Positions 43,978-54,840 of a stretch of DNA of 64,000 bases are shown here, in pieces. A model generated the notes under the pieces. It ran no database searches. It was not told the DNA's origin and saw only the letters and a list, made by a program, of their open reading frames with translations. The stretch comes from Yponomeuta sedellus (Eukaryota > Arthropoda > Insecta > Lepidoptera > Yponomeutidae), in assembly GCA_934045075.1 (NCBI GenBank), contig OW203724.1:14510143-14574142 (forward strand), given 5' to 3'. Made by a program: the position numbers and the translations under genes. How positions within the stretch are numbered: the first letter of the stretch is position 1; each line of letters begins with the position of its first letter.

Positions 43978-44851
43978 AGCCTGGATGTATAGGTGCAACG
44001 TTCTATTGTTATTGAGCTAGTCGTCATTTTGACGTCATTGACTCTTAATTGTATTTACGAATAGAATAACTATGTTCCCCACGTCGCTGTTGTTGGATGT
44101 CGTTTGGATGGCCAGACTTTCTTCTGGTTTGTGTACGCGCCAGCCCTCTGGTCTCTATGATGATGTTGGAAAATGTTTAATAATTACAGGTAAGAAGATG
44201 GCAGAAAGGTCAATCGCGGTGGAGCAATCATAAAACAGTAAAGGCATGATGCTGAGAGCTCAAAATGATATTTCTACACTGGTAGTCAAAACTTGGCGCC
44301 CAACGTAGGGCCTTGCCATTTTCACGAGAGGTCTAGTAAATGATAATTTTTAATTTTACCTTTTATAATTTATAAGTCAAACATCAGAATAGATCATCAA
44401 GAATGTGAAAATGTAGAAAAATGTTAATATAAGTAAATAGTATTAATATTTTTGTAGACCCAGTGCTCACAAGCTGAAATCTATCAAGCCGTTTAGGTTC
44501 TCGGCGTAACAAAGAAATATAAATAGATACATACACACGAAAAACGTAAACCTCCTGGGACAGTCTGGTAATAATAGAGAAGTGTCGAAGAAAAACGCAA
44601 ACAAAGTATTAAGGTCGTTAACATTTTGTTTTCTTAACGCTCACATTTATATTTTTAAAACAATTCTGAACAACGGTTATTTTATGTCTATACAATCGAA
44701 TTGAGCACTCATATACCTCAGAGCCGGAGATACCTCGAATAGGTAACCTGTAAACTCATCTTTAATTTAAGTCAACGTAATCCATAAGAAATAAACGGAA
44801 CTTTGGGTATTTTGTTTGTATTCGTATTTTGTAACTATTAGCGATATATCC
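43978..44851. other. Unassigned DNA
   Basis: No gene or clear repeat is seen. Confidence 0.4.
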
Positions 44852-45216
44852 GTGTCGCCGACCAATTAGAGTTGAGTACATCCAACTCACCGTCACCGAT
44901 CGATTAGAGCCGAGTACATTCGATTCAACATCACCGACCAATTAGAGCCGAGTACATCCGACTCAGCGTCACCGACTGATTAGAGCCGAGTACATTCGAT
45001 TCAACATCACCGACCAATTAGAGCCGAGTACATCCGACTCAAGTCACCGACTGATTAGAGCCGAGTACATTCGATTCAACATCACCGACCAATTAGAGCC
45101 GAGTACATCCAATTCAACATCACCGACCAGTTAGAGCCAACTACATCGGACTCAGCGTCACCGACCGATTAGAGCCGAGTACATTCGACTCAGCATCACC
45201 GACCAATTAAAGCCGT
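44852..45216. repeat. 38-bp minisatellite with alternating A/B units
   Basis: About 9.6 units of 38 bp. Type A reads 'CACCGACCAATTAGAGCCGA' and ends with 'CATCCGACTCAG'; type B has 'GACTGATTAGAGCCGAG' and ends 'CATTCGATTCAAC'. A and B alternate, which makes a 76-bp higher-order period in the middle of the array. Edge units are more diverged. Confidence 0.9.
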
Positions 45217-45294
45217 TCGAGTCTGGTATATTAAGATATCACTATTTAAAAAAATGCACCTTAAGAACTTAATTATTTTTTATGTAGCATTTAC

Positions 45295-45515
45295 GCCTAT
45301 ATACGCCTCACTGTAGGGCACAAGCATTCTCTCCAAGAGAGAGAGAAAGAGTACCTATGGTATTAGTACCCACCACGAATTGCAAAAATATAAGCGCTGA
45401 TGTATGTAAACATCTCAGACACTCAGGTTTCCTCTGTGTTTTCCTTCAATATTATAGCGAGTGGTATTCGAACCCACGAACTCCTGAATTCTACCGCTGC
45501 GCTACAGCCGCGACG
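45295..45515 (-). mobile_element. tRNA-SINE-like element (uninterrupted copy)
   Basis: On the minus strand it starts with a tRNA-like head 'GGCTGTAGCGCAGCGGTAGA' and box B 'GTGGGTTCGAATACC', then the body and ends near 'CTTGTGCCCTACAGTGAGGC'. It belongs to the same family as the interrupted copy at 35400-35815. Confidence 0.75.
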
Positions 45516-46806
45516 TTTTCCGTCGAAGTTGACACTTCAATAATAAAAAATTAAAACAGCTGAAGCACCTATTTAAAAAAAATCACAAAGCATCTTTTCA
45601 CGAAGCCCTCAACTAGACTAAAGTGCAGACAAACAAGCCTTTGCTTTCTGCAGCTGCGTCTGTTTTAATCAACGGTGGAGGTGTGGGTCCTCGTGGTGGC
45701 TTCAAAGGCTCAAAGAGTGGCTTCAGCCCCGTTTCCTTTTGATGTAAAAGTCATCTGCTCCCGCAAACGTGTCGGCCAATATTGACACGTCCTACAGTCG
45801 CAAAGTAGCAGTGCTACCGGACTCCGGAAGCCTATTCTGTTTTGTAACAGAATAGACTTCCGGATGATGCTGGTGATTTAGGTATAAAAAAATTATCACG
45901 TCCGTTTACCACTTTACAGGTGGAATTGTCGTATAGTTACAAAGCAACATTGGTTGCAGACTCTAAATGAATGTTCTGTTTTGTAAGCTGTTCATTGCAA
46001 TTTCGTTCGCGTAGGTGATGATTTCCTTCCTTCACCACTCTAGAAGTGGAATTTCAAAAGACCCCATCGTTGATCATATATGATCAAGTTCTGATTAAGA
46101 TAATCAATATTGACATACTGAAACTTAACTATTAAAGTAAACATTTAGTTAAAGGCTGACCATGTTTCTTTGCGACTGAAATAATTAAAATATTTTTTTA
46201 GATTGGTGCTTATTTCGTTTACTTTTATGTGCCTCCCTCGCCCCCAAGAACAATTAGAAACATTATTTTTAACTACTCACTCTCCTTGTGGGTTGGCCGG
46301 GTAAAGCCAATGACAGAGATGAGTCCGAGAAGGCTCCTACACAGCAGTGGGATATAAAAACGGCTAATTAAGAAAAAACTTTACAAAAACTATCTGCCAG
46401 AGAATTTTCAGTATTTTTAAATCAATTGTGTCGGTATTATTCCCTCAGTCGATGACAGCTTATTAGAACCATCTCTACCTCATTAGCGTCGGACACGTGC
46501 ATTAACCTTCGCCACCAGAATAGGCCCCCCAATAGGGGCGTCTCTATTATTTTTTCCAGTTTTCATAACTTCACGCTTGCCGCGTCCTGCTTGTTCTTGA
46601 TTCATTGAGTGTGTGATATGGTGTTGCCACATTTATTTTGCAATCTTTTGGTGCTGGCATGCCAGTTATTCCAGCCCTTTGAAGTTGCGGGTTCTTTTGA
46701 CTTTGTGGTCGCTTAATCGCGACCGGACGCTGCGCCCGACACGGCACAGAATACATAGGACTTTTTTCATACTATGATGAGATGGTTAACACAGAGAAAA
46801 AGCTAA
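45516..46806. other. Unassigned DNA with a strong hairpin
   Basis: The hairpin at 45823-45864 has 19-bp arms (one mismatch), left arm 'TCCGGAAGCCTATTCTGTT', with a TTGT loop. 46310-46360 holds a LINE-tail-like 'ACAGCAGTGGGATATAAAAA'. No gene is recognised, including the GC-richer part at 45640-45790. Confidence 0.45.
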
Positions 46807-46932
46807 GGGCCAGTTTCTGAATTGAAAATTTTGCTAAGTAAATAGTTAACTATAGTGCTGTCTCTTTGAATTTCTCAGGAAAGAGCGTGACAGAACGTTA
46901 CTTAGTGAAATTCTCAATGCAAACACCGGCCC
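46807..46932. mobile_element. MITE with ~40-bp terminal inverted repeats
   Basis: 'GGGCCAGTTTCTGAATTGAA' at the left pairs with 'TTCTCAATGCAAACACCGGC' at the right, and the pairing extends to 'GCTAAGTAA' against 'TTACTTAGT'. A diverged left half is at 13254-13330. Confidence 0.7.
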
Positions 46933-47950
46933 TTTGGCTTCGCAAATATGTTTTGGAAATGGACATTGTCTATTTCTTTGTTTAATACCTTGGACCTCCT
47001 TCAGTATTAAGGTCAACGATTTTTATTTCTACGTCTTTCTAAAGGCATTGGATACCAAGTACTTTTATTCCACCAATGATGTCGAAAAAAAAGACGCGTA
47101 CCTCCTTTAACCGTCTTATTACAATCCGCGATCAATCAATCCGTCAGCCTCAATACCCTTTTCCAGCAAACGTCACCAATTTATGCCCCATCCCTTTCGT
47201 GTCACTGGAGCTTTGAAAGACGAGAACGAGAAGAAAAATACATGCGAAAATGTTCATCGGCGCCTCTATTAAAATTCCCGAGTTATTTTATAAACTAACA
47301 CATGGGGTTGCAGACTCTGTAGGAATGATACGACAATGGTTTTTATACCGTTGCAACACAATTTATATTCCATATTTCTTGCAGGTTTGTTTTACGTCGC
47401 GTGCAGAGGACGATCCGTCTTCTGCTAATGCGGTTAGCTTTTGAATCGACACGTCCTGAATCGATCTCATTTGATTTTCCCTCGTAATCAGTTTTATTAT
47501 CGCAATGTGTGTTTACGTAGCGGTTCCTTTTCTCCACGTAGCATGATCTTGTCTCTACTTAAAATATTTAGTCCTAGGCACTACGACCATGCTACGACTA
47601 GCCTATCTAGCCTCTTTACGTATCTAGTGCAGGGTCGTATTTCATCAAACTAAAATTCGCAGTTTATTGTGACAATTCGAGATACATAGCGTATAAAGCG
47701 AACCTAGGGTATCCTACTGTAGAGGCCACAGGTAAAACCTTACTGGGCATGATTGTGTCTTTGTAATAGGCTATCTATTTATTTCTTTGATTTATTAAGG
47801 AGAATGTATATACAGATTTTGAAGTGACATTTACGATTATTAACAGTGTGAAAAAAAGTATTAATTATATACATTTCTATCAATTATGAGTTTTGAAGGG
47901 CATTTTAAGTAAAAACAAAAAAAAGTTTTATGCAAAACACAAACTGAAAC
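46933..47950. other. Unassigned DNA with SINE remnants
   Basis: 'ACCTAGGGTATCCTACTGTA' (about 47702-47721) is the body of SINE family 2. 47636-47690 resembles the MITE at 13420-13572. No gene is seen. Confidence 0.4.
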
Positions 47951-47954
47951 TTAT

Positions 47955-48177
47955 ATTATTTTTAATGCACTAACCCGTGCTAAGGACAATTCTAAATAAC
48001 CTATTACGTAGGTACCTGTACGTAATACAGAGAATATTGTGAAGAGGCTCGAAATTTCTCTGATGCCGGTGAGTCGCCAATTAGCTCAATTGGAATGAGC
48101 GCTGGCACGGATAGCCAGATGTCGCGGGTTCGAGTCCCGGCATGGGTGGAATATTTAGCCTCTAAATAGGTTATTAA
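47955..48177 (+). mobile_element. tRNA-related SINE-like element, copy 8 (5' inverted tail)
   Basis: It begins with the inverted tail 'TTTTTAATGCACTAACCCGT', then leader 'CTGTACGTAATACAGAGAAT', the tRNA-like part (about 48074-48150) and the motif 'AGCCTCTAAATAGGTTATTA'. No clear target duplication was found; an ACTTATATT-like match is weak. Confidence 0.8.
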
Positions 48178-49042
48178 AAATTATACTTGATAAATTCATA
48201 TCTGTAGCAATTTTATCAAAAACGGCCAGGATTGGTCGAATCTATAATGACGTCATAGGTCAGTAAATATAGCGGGAGTTGACTTCACGTTTGTTTGTTT
48301 ACTGACCAGCCACTAATTCCCGACGCCAAATCACTCAAGGTAGCGTTTTGGCTTATTTTAAAAGTGAATTTTAATATGCTGTTTTTTAGAAAAAAAATAC
48401 AATGATTTGAAAATTATAACTTTTTGAGGACTTATTAAACACCACCAAAATATCTGAATTTTGTTTTCAGAAACCTGTCAAATGGCCTATTATGAATTTA
48501 TAGTTTAAAATAAAATTCATTAGAAAAGTATTTATATTTTAATAAATATGATGAAGCATATTAATTACAAATGAATATAAACTAATACTAAATTAAGGAA
48601 TTCAGTTTAGGTTTTTAAGTAAAGTTTATAAATTAGTGTTTTAAGCTGTAACAAACATAAAATGTTGATAATAATCATTATTTTTATCTCTTAACTGTTT
48701 TCTTGGTAACGTGTGGTTGCAATACATAGAATTGTTATAATAAATCATAAATTGTAGTTCTATGAAACTGACCTAAGGTAGAAGCATTTTAACTAAGAAT
48801 TAAAAGCTTAGGCGCTAATCATTTATTACGTAAGAAAACTTTAAGTTCTTTCGAACCCTCCGTTTATCGAACTCACTCGTAAGATAAGTAAACTAGGATA
48901 GACAACATTTTGACTTCTTTGGACGCCCTCCTCCTTTATCGTCTTACGTAATTATCTAATAGCCACCGAAATACGTACGCATGAATTTACGGTTTTATTA
49001 TAGGAGGTATCGCAAGGAAGCGTTTTTTTATATTTTAACTAC
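48178..49042. other. Unassigned AT-rich DNA
   Basis: No gene or clear repeat is recognised. Confidence 0.4.
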
Positions 49043-49297
49043 AGTCTATTTATTCTTACTTGTCCAATTTAGTAAACAAGATTCTACCCTTAAACTATGA
49101 CTTTTTAGTCCAAAACTGCCATATTTCCATAAATGAAGTAACCTGGAACACTCTTTTAGATAATACGCTGCCAATTTTATAAACATAGTTCATGATAGTT
49201 CATGAATTTGCGAGAAAATGTCTAGTTTAGGCATCTAATCTCAATTTTAAGGTTAAAATCTTGTTTACTAAATTGGACAAGTAAGAATAAATAGACT
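49043..49297. mobile_element. MITE with perfect 41-bp terminal inverted repeats
   Basis: Arms 49043-49083 and 49257-49297 are exact reverse complements. The arm begins 'AGTCTATTTATTCTTACTTG'. Diverged half copies lie at 36629-36673 and possibly 43720-43740. The perfect arms suggest a young insertion or gene conversion between arms. Confidence 0.85.
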
Positions 49298-50019
49298 ATT
49301 GCATGCACTCACAGCACCATGAACCCTATCCTTTTTATCACATATTTGTCTCTAATTTTTCGTCATAGTATTCATATGTTCTCTAATCTGTGTGTGATAA
49401 ATAAACAATTTTAATTTCAATTTATTTATTTTATTTAAGATTTGAATGTTCATAGTAATTTTTTTTATTCATCAATTATTATTATCAATATTTTGTAATT
49501 GTAAATAAAACAAAATTAAATAAGTAATTTAAAGGACAGACCGTTATAGTTTGGTTTTTATAGTAACTACTCAATAACACTCTGTCGATGGTACAATATG
49601 TGAGAGTTTTTTAAAATGCCCCAAGGAAATGGCTACTCAAGAAGTATAATTCGGCATCCAGTCCCCCGGACACTACCCACCAAAAATGTAAAATGGCTCC
49701 CTTGCATTTTTTCCGGAGTGCCATAAAATATGACATTTATTACGGTCAGATCTGGCTCAACCACTATTGATAGGCAAATGAGAGAGTTTTTTAAAAGAAA
49801 AACGGTGTCTGCTTTTTATGTGTTCTCGAGAATGATTTTTAGATGTAGCAGTTGTGTGTGCGACACTGCGCGTAATGACGGCCTGCCTTGACACTATTTT
49901 TAGTTCCCGCACGTAGTGGTTATATACTCTTTGGTTCCCGCTCCTAAAAATTTTTGAAAAAGGCCATATATTTTTTTCTGTACTATAAAAACAATTAATT
50001 TCGTTCGTTTTCCTGTTGC
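49298..50019. other. Unassigned DNA with repeat copy
   Basis: 49731-49819 repeats at 51471-51557: 'GGTCAGATCTGGC', 'CAACTATTGATAGGCAA'-like and 'GGTGTCTGCTTTT' occur in the same order. No gene is seen. Confidence 0.5.
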
Positions 50020-50150
50020 TAAAGCGGTAATTATCAACAAGCCTAGGGATCACGGGTTCGATTTCCTCGAGCGATCTCAGGCTCTGGGAGGTTTTCCATG
50101 TTTGTCATATCTTTGTTTAGTTACCTAGTTTCCTAGTTTGGGACCATTCC
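50020..50150 (+). repeat. Degenerate SINE family 2 copy
   Basis: 'GCTAAAGCGGTAATTATCAA', 'GATCACGGGTTCGATTTCCT', 'GGTTTTCCATGTTTGTCATA' and 'TAGTTTGGGACCATTCC' follow the layout of 27893-28115 with many changes. Confidence 0.5.
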
Positions 50151-51632
50151 TAGTGACGTAGCTATTTAGCAATCGTTGTGATATAGCGCTTTTGTCTGAT
50201 CTCACTGAACATAGTGAAAGTAGCTTTTTAGAGGAAATAAGTAGTTTTTTCTTCCCGTGTAGTGGCCGTTGCTGGTCTTTGAATATTACGATAAATCTGA
50301 ATTTGTTGAACTGCTACTAAATCTAGTTAAGTATAGTAAGTATCACGAAGAGAGACATTTAGGACATCTACATTCTTTCAAATTATTAATTTGGTAACTA
50401 ACAGAATATGTTGCTGTCTTATAAAAAACATTTATCACTAAGACCATCGCAGACCAAACATAATTTAATTTATAATTTAATATAACTAAATAATTTAATT
50501 GTATTTTTAAAGTCTTACATAACTAAAGCAATAGAAACTCCATTAATTTTATAACCTGACTACCTATGGGCGCGAATCTGCAGTACCCTTTTTTATTCCG
50601 CGCAGAAATGTTTAACGGTTCTGTCGTAGGCATAATGATACACTAAAACGAGCATTATCCATTCAAAAATTGAGCCATTTATTTGTGATAAAGGCAATAA
50701 CTCAGCGAATAGGTCAAGTACAATAGTGAGTGCTACCTATAATCGTATATTAGGGCCCTTATCCCTAGAGCACCTTGCGACAATGGGAAGGAATATATTG
50801 GCGAAAAGTGGTCACATAAAAATGACATACGGTTTTTGGTTTAGTGGATTTTTTTTATGGTGTTATCTTTATTAGACCTCGCTGAGCTACATTTCAGAGA
50901 TGTGAAGATCTCGCTTAGCATTGTGGCTGTGGCTTACGATACCTGGTATATCTGACCCATACAAATGTAAGATACTGTTTACAAAAGACCTATAAGAGGT
51001 ATTGTTAATCCAATCCTAAAAGTGCAGAGTTTCTCCTAGACAATAAGAATATGGTGTATGGTGTACTCAAAATAAGTAGAATTTCTTCAGCATTCCTTTT
51101 TATTCGCGCTATCAAACGCGAAAATCTGTCGTCGCCTCGGGGTGCAAATGCGAAATCGTAATAAAACTACCCGATATGGTATGTAAAGTAGTCATAATAT
51201 TGAAAACTTCCAAAGTCCATCAATAAACGGCCGCTGTATGGGGGGAACATAGCACGACCTCATTCTGTAGCGGTGTGCTGTGTGGGATGCATTTGTCGAT
51301 AAGTATATTTTTTTTTACTTAAGAGTAAAGAAACTGTCATTATAAATTGGCAATAACAAAATAAAACAACCAACTCGACTGCTGAACATCAACTATTTGG
51401 ATGTCGGTCCCGCCTTATTACCTACTATTCAATGATCACCATTTGGATCATAGTTAATTTTTAAAAAACATGACATTCATTATGGTCAGATCTGGCGTAA
51501 CAACTATTGATAGGCAATTGAGAGAGTGTTTTTTAAAGAAAAATGGTGTCTGCTTTTGAACATCAACTACTCAATAAGTCACAATTGTATTTGGATTTCA
51601 GCCCCGCCTAATTACTATTTAATAAAAATCAA
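50151..51632. other. Unassigned DNA left of the RLE-type retroelement
   Basis: No gene is recognised. The second copy of the 'GGTCAGATCTGGC' repeat is at 51471-51557, and its downstream flank receives the retroelement at 51633. Confidence 0.4.
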
Positions 51633-53350
51633 GACGCTCGCCGAATTGGAATCGAAACATCCTTCTCCAGCGGCCACACTTCAACTGCCTGATGCCCCCG
51701 ACGCATCGGAGCCCAATCTCGAGGCCACCTCAGAGGACATGCAGGCCGCGATCATGTCTTTCAGGCCCGGCTCAGCTGGCGGCCTGGACGGTCTCACACC
51801 ACAATATTTTAAAGATTTGATTTTAGGTGTGGCCGGGGACGCCAGCACCACCCTACTGGGAAACATGACGCGGCTTGTTAACGTCATGCTCTCGGGAAAG
51901 GTTTGCGCTGATATTATTGACACTTTATACGGCGCAAACCTATGTGCGCTCCGTAAAAAAGACGGCGGTATCAGGCCCATTGCTATCGGCAATACAATCC
52001 GCCGTGTGGTCTCGAAGATCTGCTGTAGATATATTTTGCCTGATTTAGCAGCAGAATTTCAACCTCTACAGCTGGGTTTCGGGACCAAGGGAGGATGTGA
52101 AGCCGCCGTACATGCAACTCGCACCTTCCTGAAACACGGCGGAGGCGATGTGCTTCTGAAGGTGGATGTAAAGAACGCCTTCAACTCAGTAGACCGAGGA
52201 GCTTTGCTGACAGAAATAAAAAAAAATATACCTGCTACATATGCCTATTTGTGGCAGTGCTATAGTAAGCCGACAAATGTTACATTCAACGGCCACCTAC
52301 TGCACTCTGCAGTTGGCTGTCAGCAAGGCGACCCGCTCGGACCGGCTATCTTTAGTTTGGCTATTCACACACACGTTAAGTCCTTGGCATCAAAATTCAA
52401 CGTTTGGTATTTAGACGATGGGACCCTAGGAGGCGACGCGAATTGTGTACTTTCAGATCTCAAAAATTTAATCGAGAAATTCAAGGCTATAGGGTTGGAT
52501 CTAAATTTTTCAAAGTGTGAACTGTACACAAATGTTTCTTCCACCGAGAGTAAACAACATTTGATATCAAAATTCAATAGTTTGGCACCTGACATTAAAA
52601 TAATTGATAACGAATCGCTTCGCCTCCTAGGTGCCCCAATTCTGGACGATTCCTATGCAAGCTTCGTTTGTGATCAAATAACTAAATTTAAGGAATCGTC
52701 TGTTCGTCTCAAGGAGATAAATCCACACATGGCTTACTGGATCATCAAATTCTGCCTTTTTGTCCCTAAATTCACGTATGCTCTAAGGTGTTCAACCCTT
52801 TGGAATCATTTAGATCTTTTACTTTGTCTCGACGAACTTATCAAAACTACTATAATAGAAATTCTAAATTGCCCGTTACAGGATAGGAGCTGGACCCAGG
52901 CCACACTTCCGATCCGTCACGGTGGCCTGGGTATAAGAACGGCATCAAGTGTGGCCCTCCCGGCATTCCTGTCCTCGGTTCATAGCACGATCGACCTCAT
53001 TGGTAAAATTATTTCCCCGTCTCTTGGAGACGTAGAGGTCGCGTGCGTAGCTGAGGCCAGGAGTGCCTGGACCGACGCAGCCGGTCCGAGCCAGGTAATT
53101 CCAAAGATTCTGGGATCGCAGAGGCTTTGGGATGAGCCGCTCTGCATGCGGGTTCGTAAAGAACTCCTTGAAACTGCAGGCGACGACGCGGAGCGTGCTC
53201 GTCTCTTAGCCAGCTGCGAGCCAGAATCAGGCTACTGGTTGAGAGCCCTCCCATCGGCGAGCATAGGTACTCTCTTAGAGAGAACCACATTTAGTTTGGG
53301 AGTTAGTCTGAGGTTGGGAGCCAGGACTAACGAGCCACATCGCTGCCGCT
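51633..53350 (+). CDS. Reverse transcriptase of the RLE-type element
   Basis: The frame is open from 51526, but the first 35 codons are flank; element sequence starts at KTLAELESKHPSP. RT motifs: KKDGGIRPIAIGNTIRR (144-160, counted from 51526), catalytic KVDVKNAFNSVD (212-223), GCQQGDPLGPAIFSLAI (264-280), WYLDDGTLGG (294-303; YLDD instead of the usual YADD), then KCELY and LLGAPI. The thumb region follows. At about 53350 the frame is lost just inside the zinc knuckle (RCRC); the apparent stop at 53377-53379 follows. The protein would act in target-primed reverse transcription. The N-terminal DNA-binding region is absent because of truncation. The clade within the R2/R4/Hero group is not resolved. 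Confidence 0.88.
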
Positions 53351-53351
53351 G

Positions 53352-53924
53352 CGCTGCGGTGGAGGCGTCGATGCGTTAGGTCACCATGGCCTGGCATGCT
53401 GCCGTAGCGCTGGACGTCTGTCTAGACACGCTGCCCTGAATGACATAATCCGTCGGGCTCTTGCCAGCGTAGGCGTGCCTGCAGTCCTGGAGCCCACTGG
53501 GATTGCGCGCGACGATGGCAAGAGGCCTGACGGAATTACTCTCATTCCATGGAAGAATGGGCGGTCGCTGGTCTGGGACGCAACTTGTGTTGATACGCTT
53601 GCACAGTCCCATATCCATGCGACCGCCTGCCATGCAGGGGCGGCGGCGTCCAACGCAGAGTCGAATAAGAGGCACAAATATGCAGCCAGGCAGGGCTATA
53701 TATTTGTGCCTTTCGGAGTCGAGACTCTGGGGCCATGGGGTCCGGAGGCGAGACTCCTCTTTAAGGAGATCTCGTCGCGCCTAGTCGACACTTCAGGAGA
53801 CCCGAGGGCTGGTGCTTACTTTGGCCAAAGAATAAGCCTAGCCATACAGCGAGGCAATGCCGCCAGCCTTCTTGGTACTCTGCCGCCCGACAGCGATCTG
53901 GCTCAAATATTTTATTTAAATTAG
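53352..53924 (+). CDS. Zinc knuckle and restriction-like endonuclease of the same element
   Basis: This frame continues the RT protein after a frameshift. It opens RCGGGVDALGHHGLACC, which with the upstream CxC completes a CCHC knuckle, then SAGRLSRHAALNDII. KRPDG (53520-53534) followed 16 residues later by Asp in WDATCVD fits the RPD...D catalytic pattern of R2-type endonucleases. It ends in FVPFGVETLGPWG and a C-terminal helix-rich tail, stop at 53922-53924. The frame change coincides with a GCTGC run at 53345-53357 and equals a 5-base slippage duplication. Confidence 0.85.
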   Translation, partial: RCGGGVDALGHHGLACCRSAGRLSRHAALNDIIRRALASVGVPAVLEPTGIARDDGKRPDGITLIPWKNGRSLVWDATCVDTLAQSHIHATACHAGAAASNAESNKRHKYAARQGYIFVPFGVETLGPWGPEARLLFKEISSRLVDTSGDPRAGAYFGQRISLAIQRGNAASLLGTLPPDSDLAQIFYLN

Positions 53925-54096
53925 AATGTTTTAGGTTTAGTTCCATTTTTATCATTAATTATTATTATTATAAATATTTAAGATTTCATAAAAAAAAATA
54001 TTGAATAACCTACCTAACTATGAAAGAAAGAAATAAATAAAAATCAACTATTCTACTAAATATTAAACTAAATTTTTATTTCAGTTTCTTATTTAT

Positions 54097-54290
54097 TAAA
54101 AACCTATTTAGAGGCTAAAAATTCCACCCATGCCGGGATTCGAACCCGCGACCTCTGGCTATCCGTGCCAGCGCTCTTTCCAACTGAGCTAATGGGCAAC
54201 TCACCGGCATCAGTGAAATTTCGAACCTCTTTACACTATTCTTTGTATTACGTATAGGCAGCGACATCTGGCTGAAGCAAATTGCATCAC
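54097..54290 (-). mobile_element. tRNA-related SINE-like element, copy 9
   Basis: Target duplication TTTCTTATTTAT (54085-54096, 54291-54302). Minus-strand order: 5'-truncated leader 'GTGATGCAATTTGCTTCAGC', tRNA-like part (about 54196-54125), terminal 'AGCCTCTAAATAGGTTTTTA'. It has no inverted segment. Confidence 0.9.
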
Positions 54291-54302
54291 TTTCTTATTT
54301 AT

Positions 54303-54840
54303 GTTTTTTGTTTAAATTCTTCTTGATCGTGTAGAAAACCAAGCTTGAGCAGAATAGAGGGTTGCCCCAGTGAAGCTTTTTTTAGATCACTTCCTGGTTA
54401 CTTAGTTACTGGCTAGGTACTGGTAACTTTATAGGTAAAGTGTTAGGTTATTGGAAGTACAGAAAAGAAAAAATGTTGTGTAGAATCCTTCGTAATTACA
54501 AGCACTTGAAAAAATAAATGCATATAATTTTTTTTAGCTACAGCTCTTTTAAGACATTGTTGTTGATTTATATCTGTTTTTTTAATATTTATTATTAATG
54601 ACATTGATATCACACCAAAATATCCTTGATTTTGGTAGATCTTTACTTGGCATTAAGATCACAATTGTTTTACTGGTGAAGCCAAAAATTGTGCACATTT
54701 TTTTAATTTCCAATATGGATTTACTTTGTAACGTTATTATTTTATAACAACTTTTTATTTAAATAAGTTGGATAAAACCTATTAAATAACTTACATTCTA
54801 TATAGGCACTAAAACTAAGGAAGCTCAAACTAAAAGGGTT
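54303..54840. other. Unassigned AT-rich DNA
   Basis: No gene or clear repeat is seen. Confidence 0.4.

Larger units (their letters stand above)
51633..54035 (+). mobile_element. Non-LTR retrotransposon of R2-like (RLE) type, 5'-truncated
   Basis: About 2.4 kb with RT, zinc-knuckle and restriction-like endonuclease regions in the order typical of the R2 superclade. It is flanked by a 12-bp direct repeat AATAAAAATCAA (51621-51632 and 54036-54047), which I take as the target duplication. The 5' end starts inside the coding region. The 3' end is a short AT-rich UTR with A-runs and (GAAA)-like repeats. Confidence 0.85.

Noticed and set aside
44852..45216. A CRISPR-like array
   Set aside because: The 38-bp units are contiguous with no unique spacers, and the DNA is animal nuclear DNA. 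It is a minisatellite.
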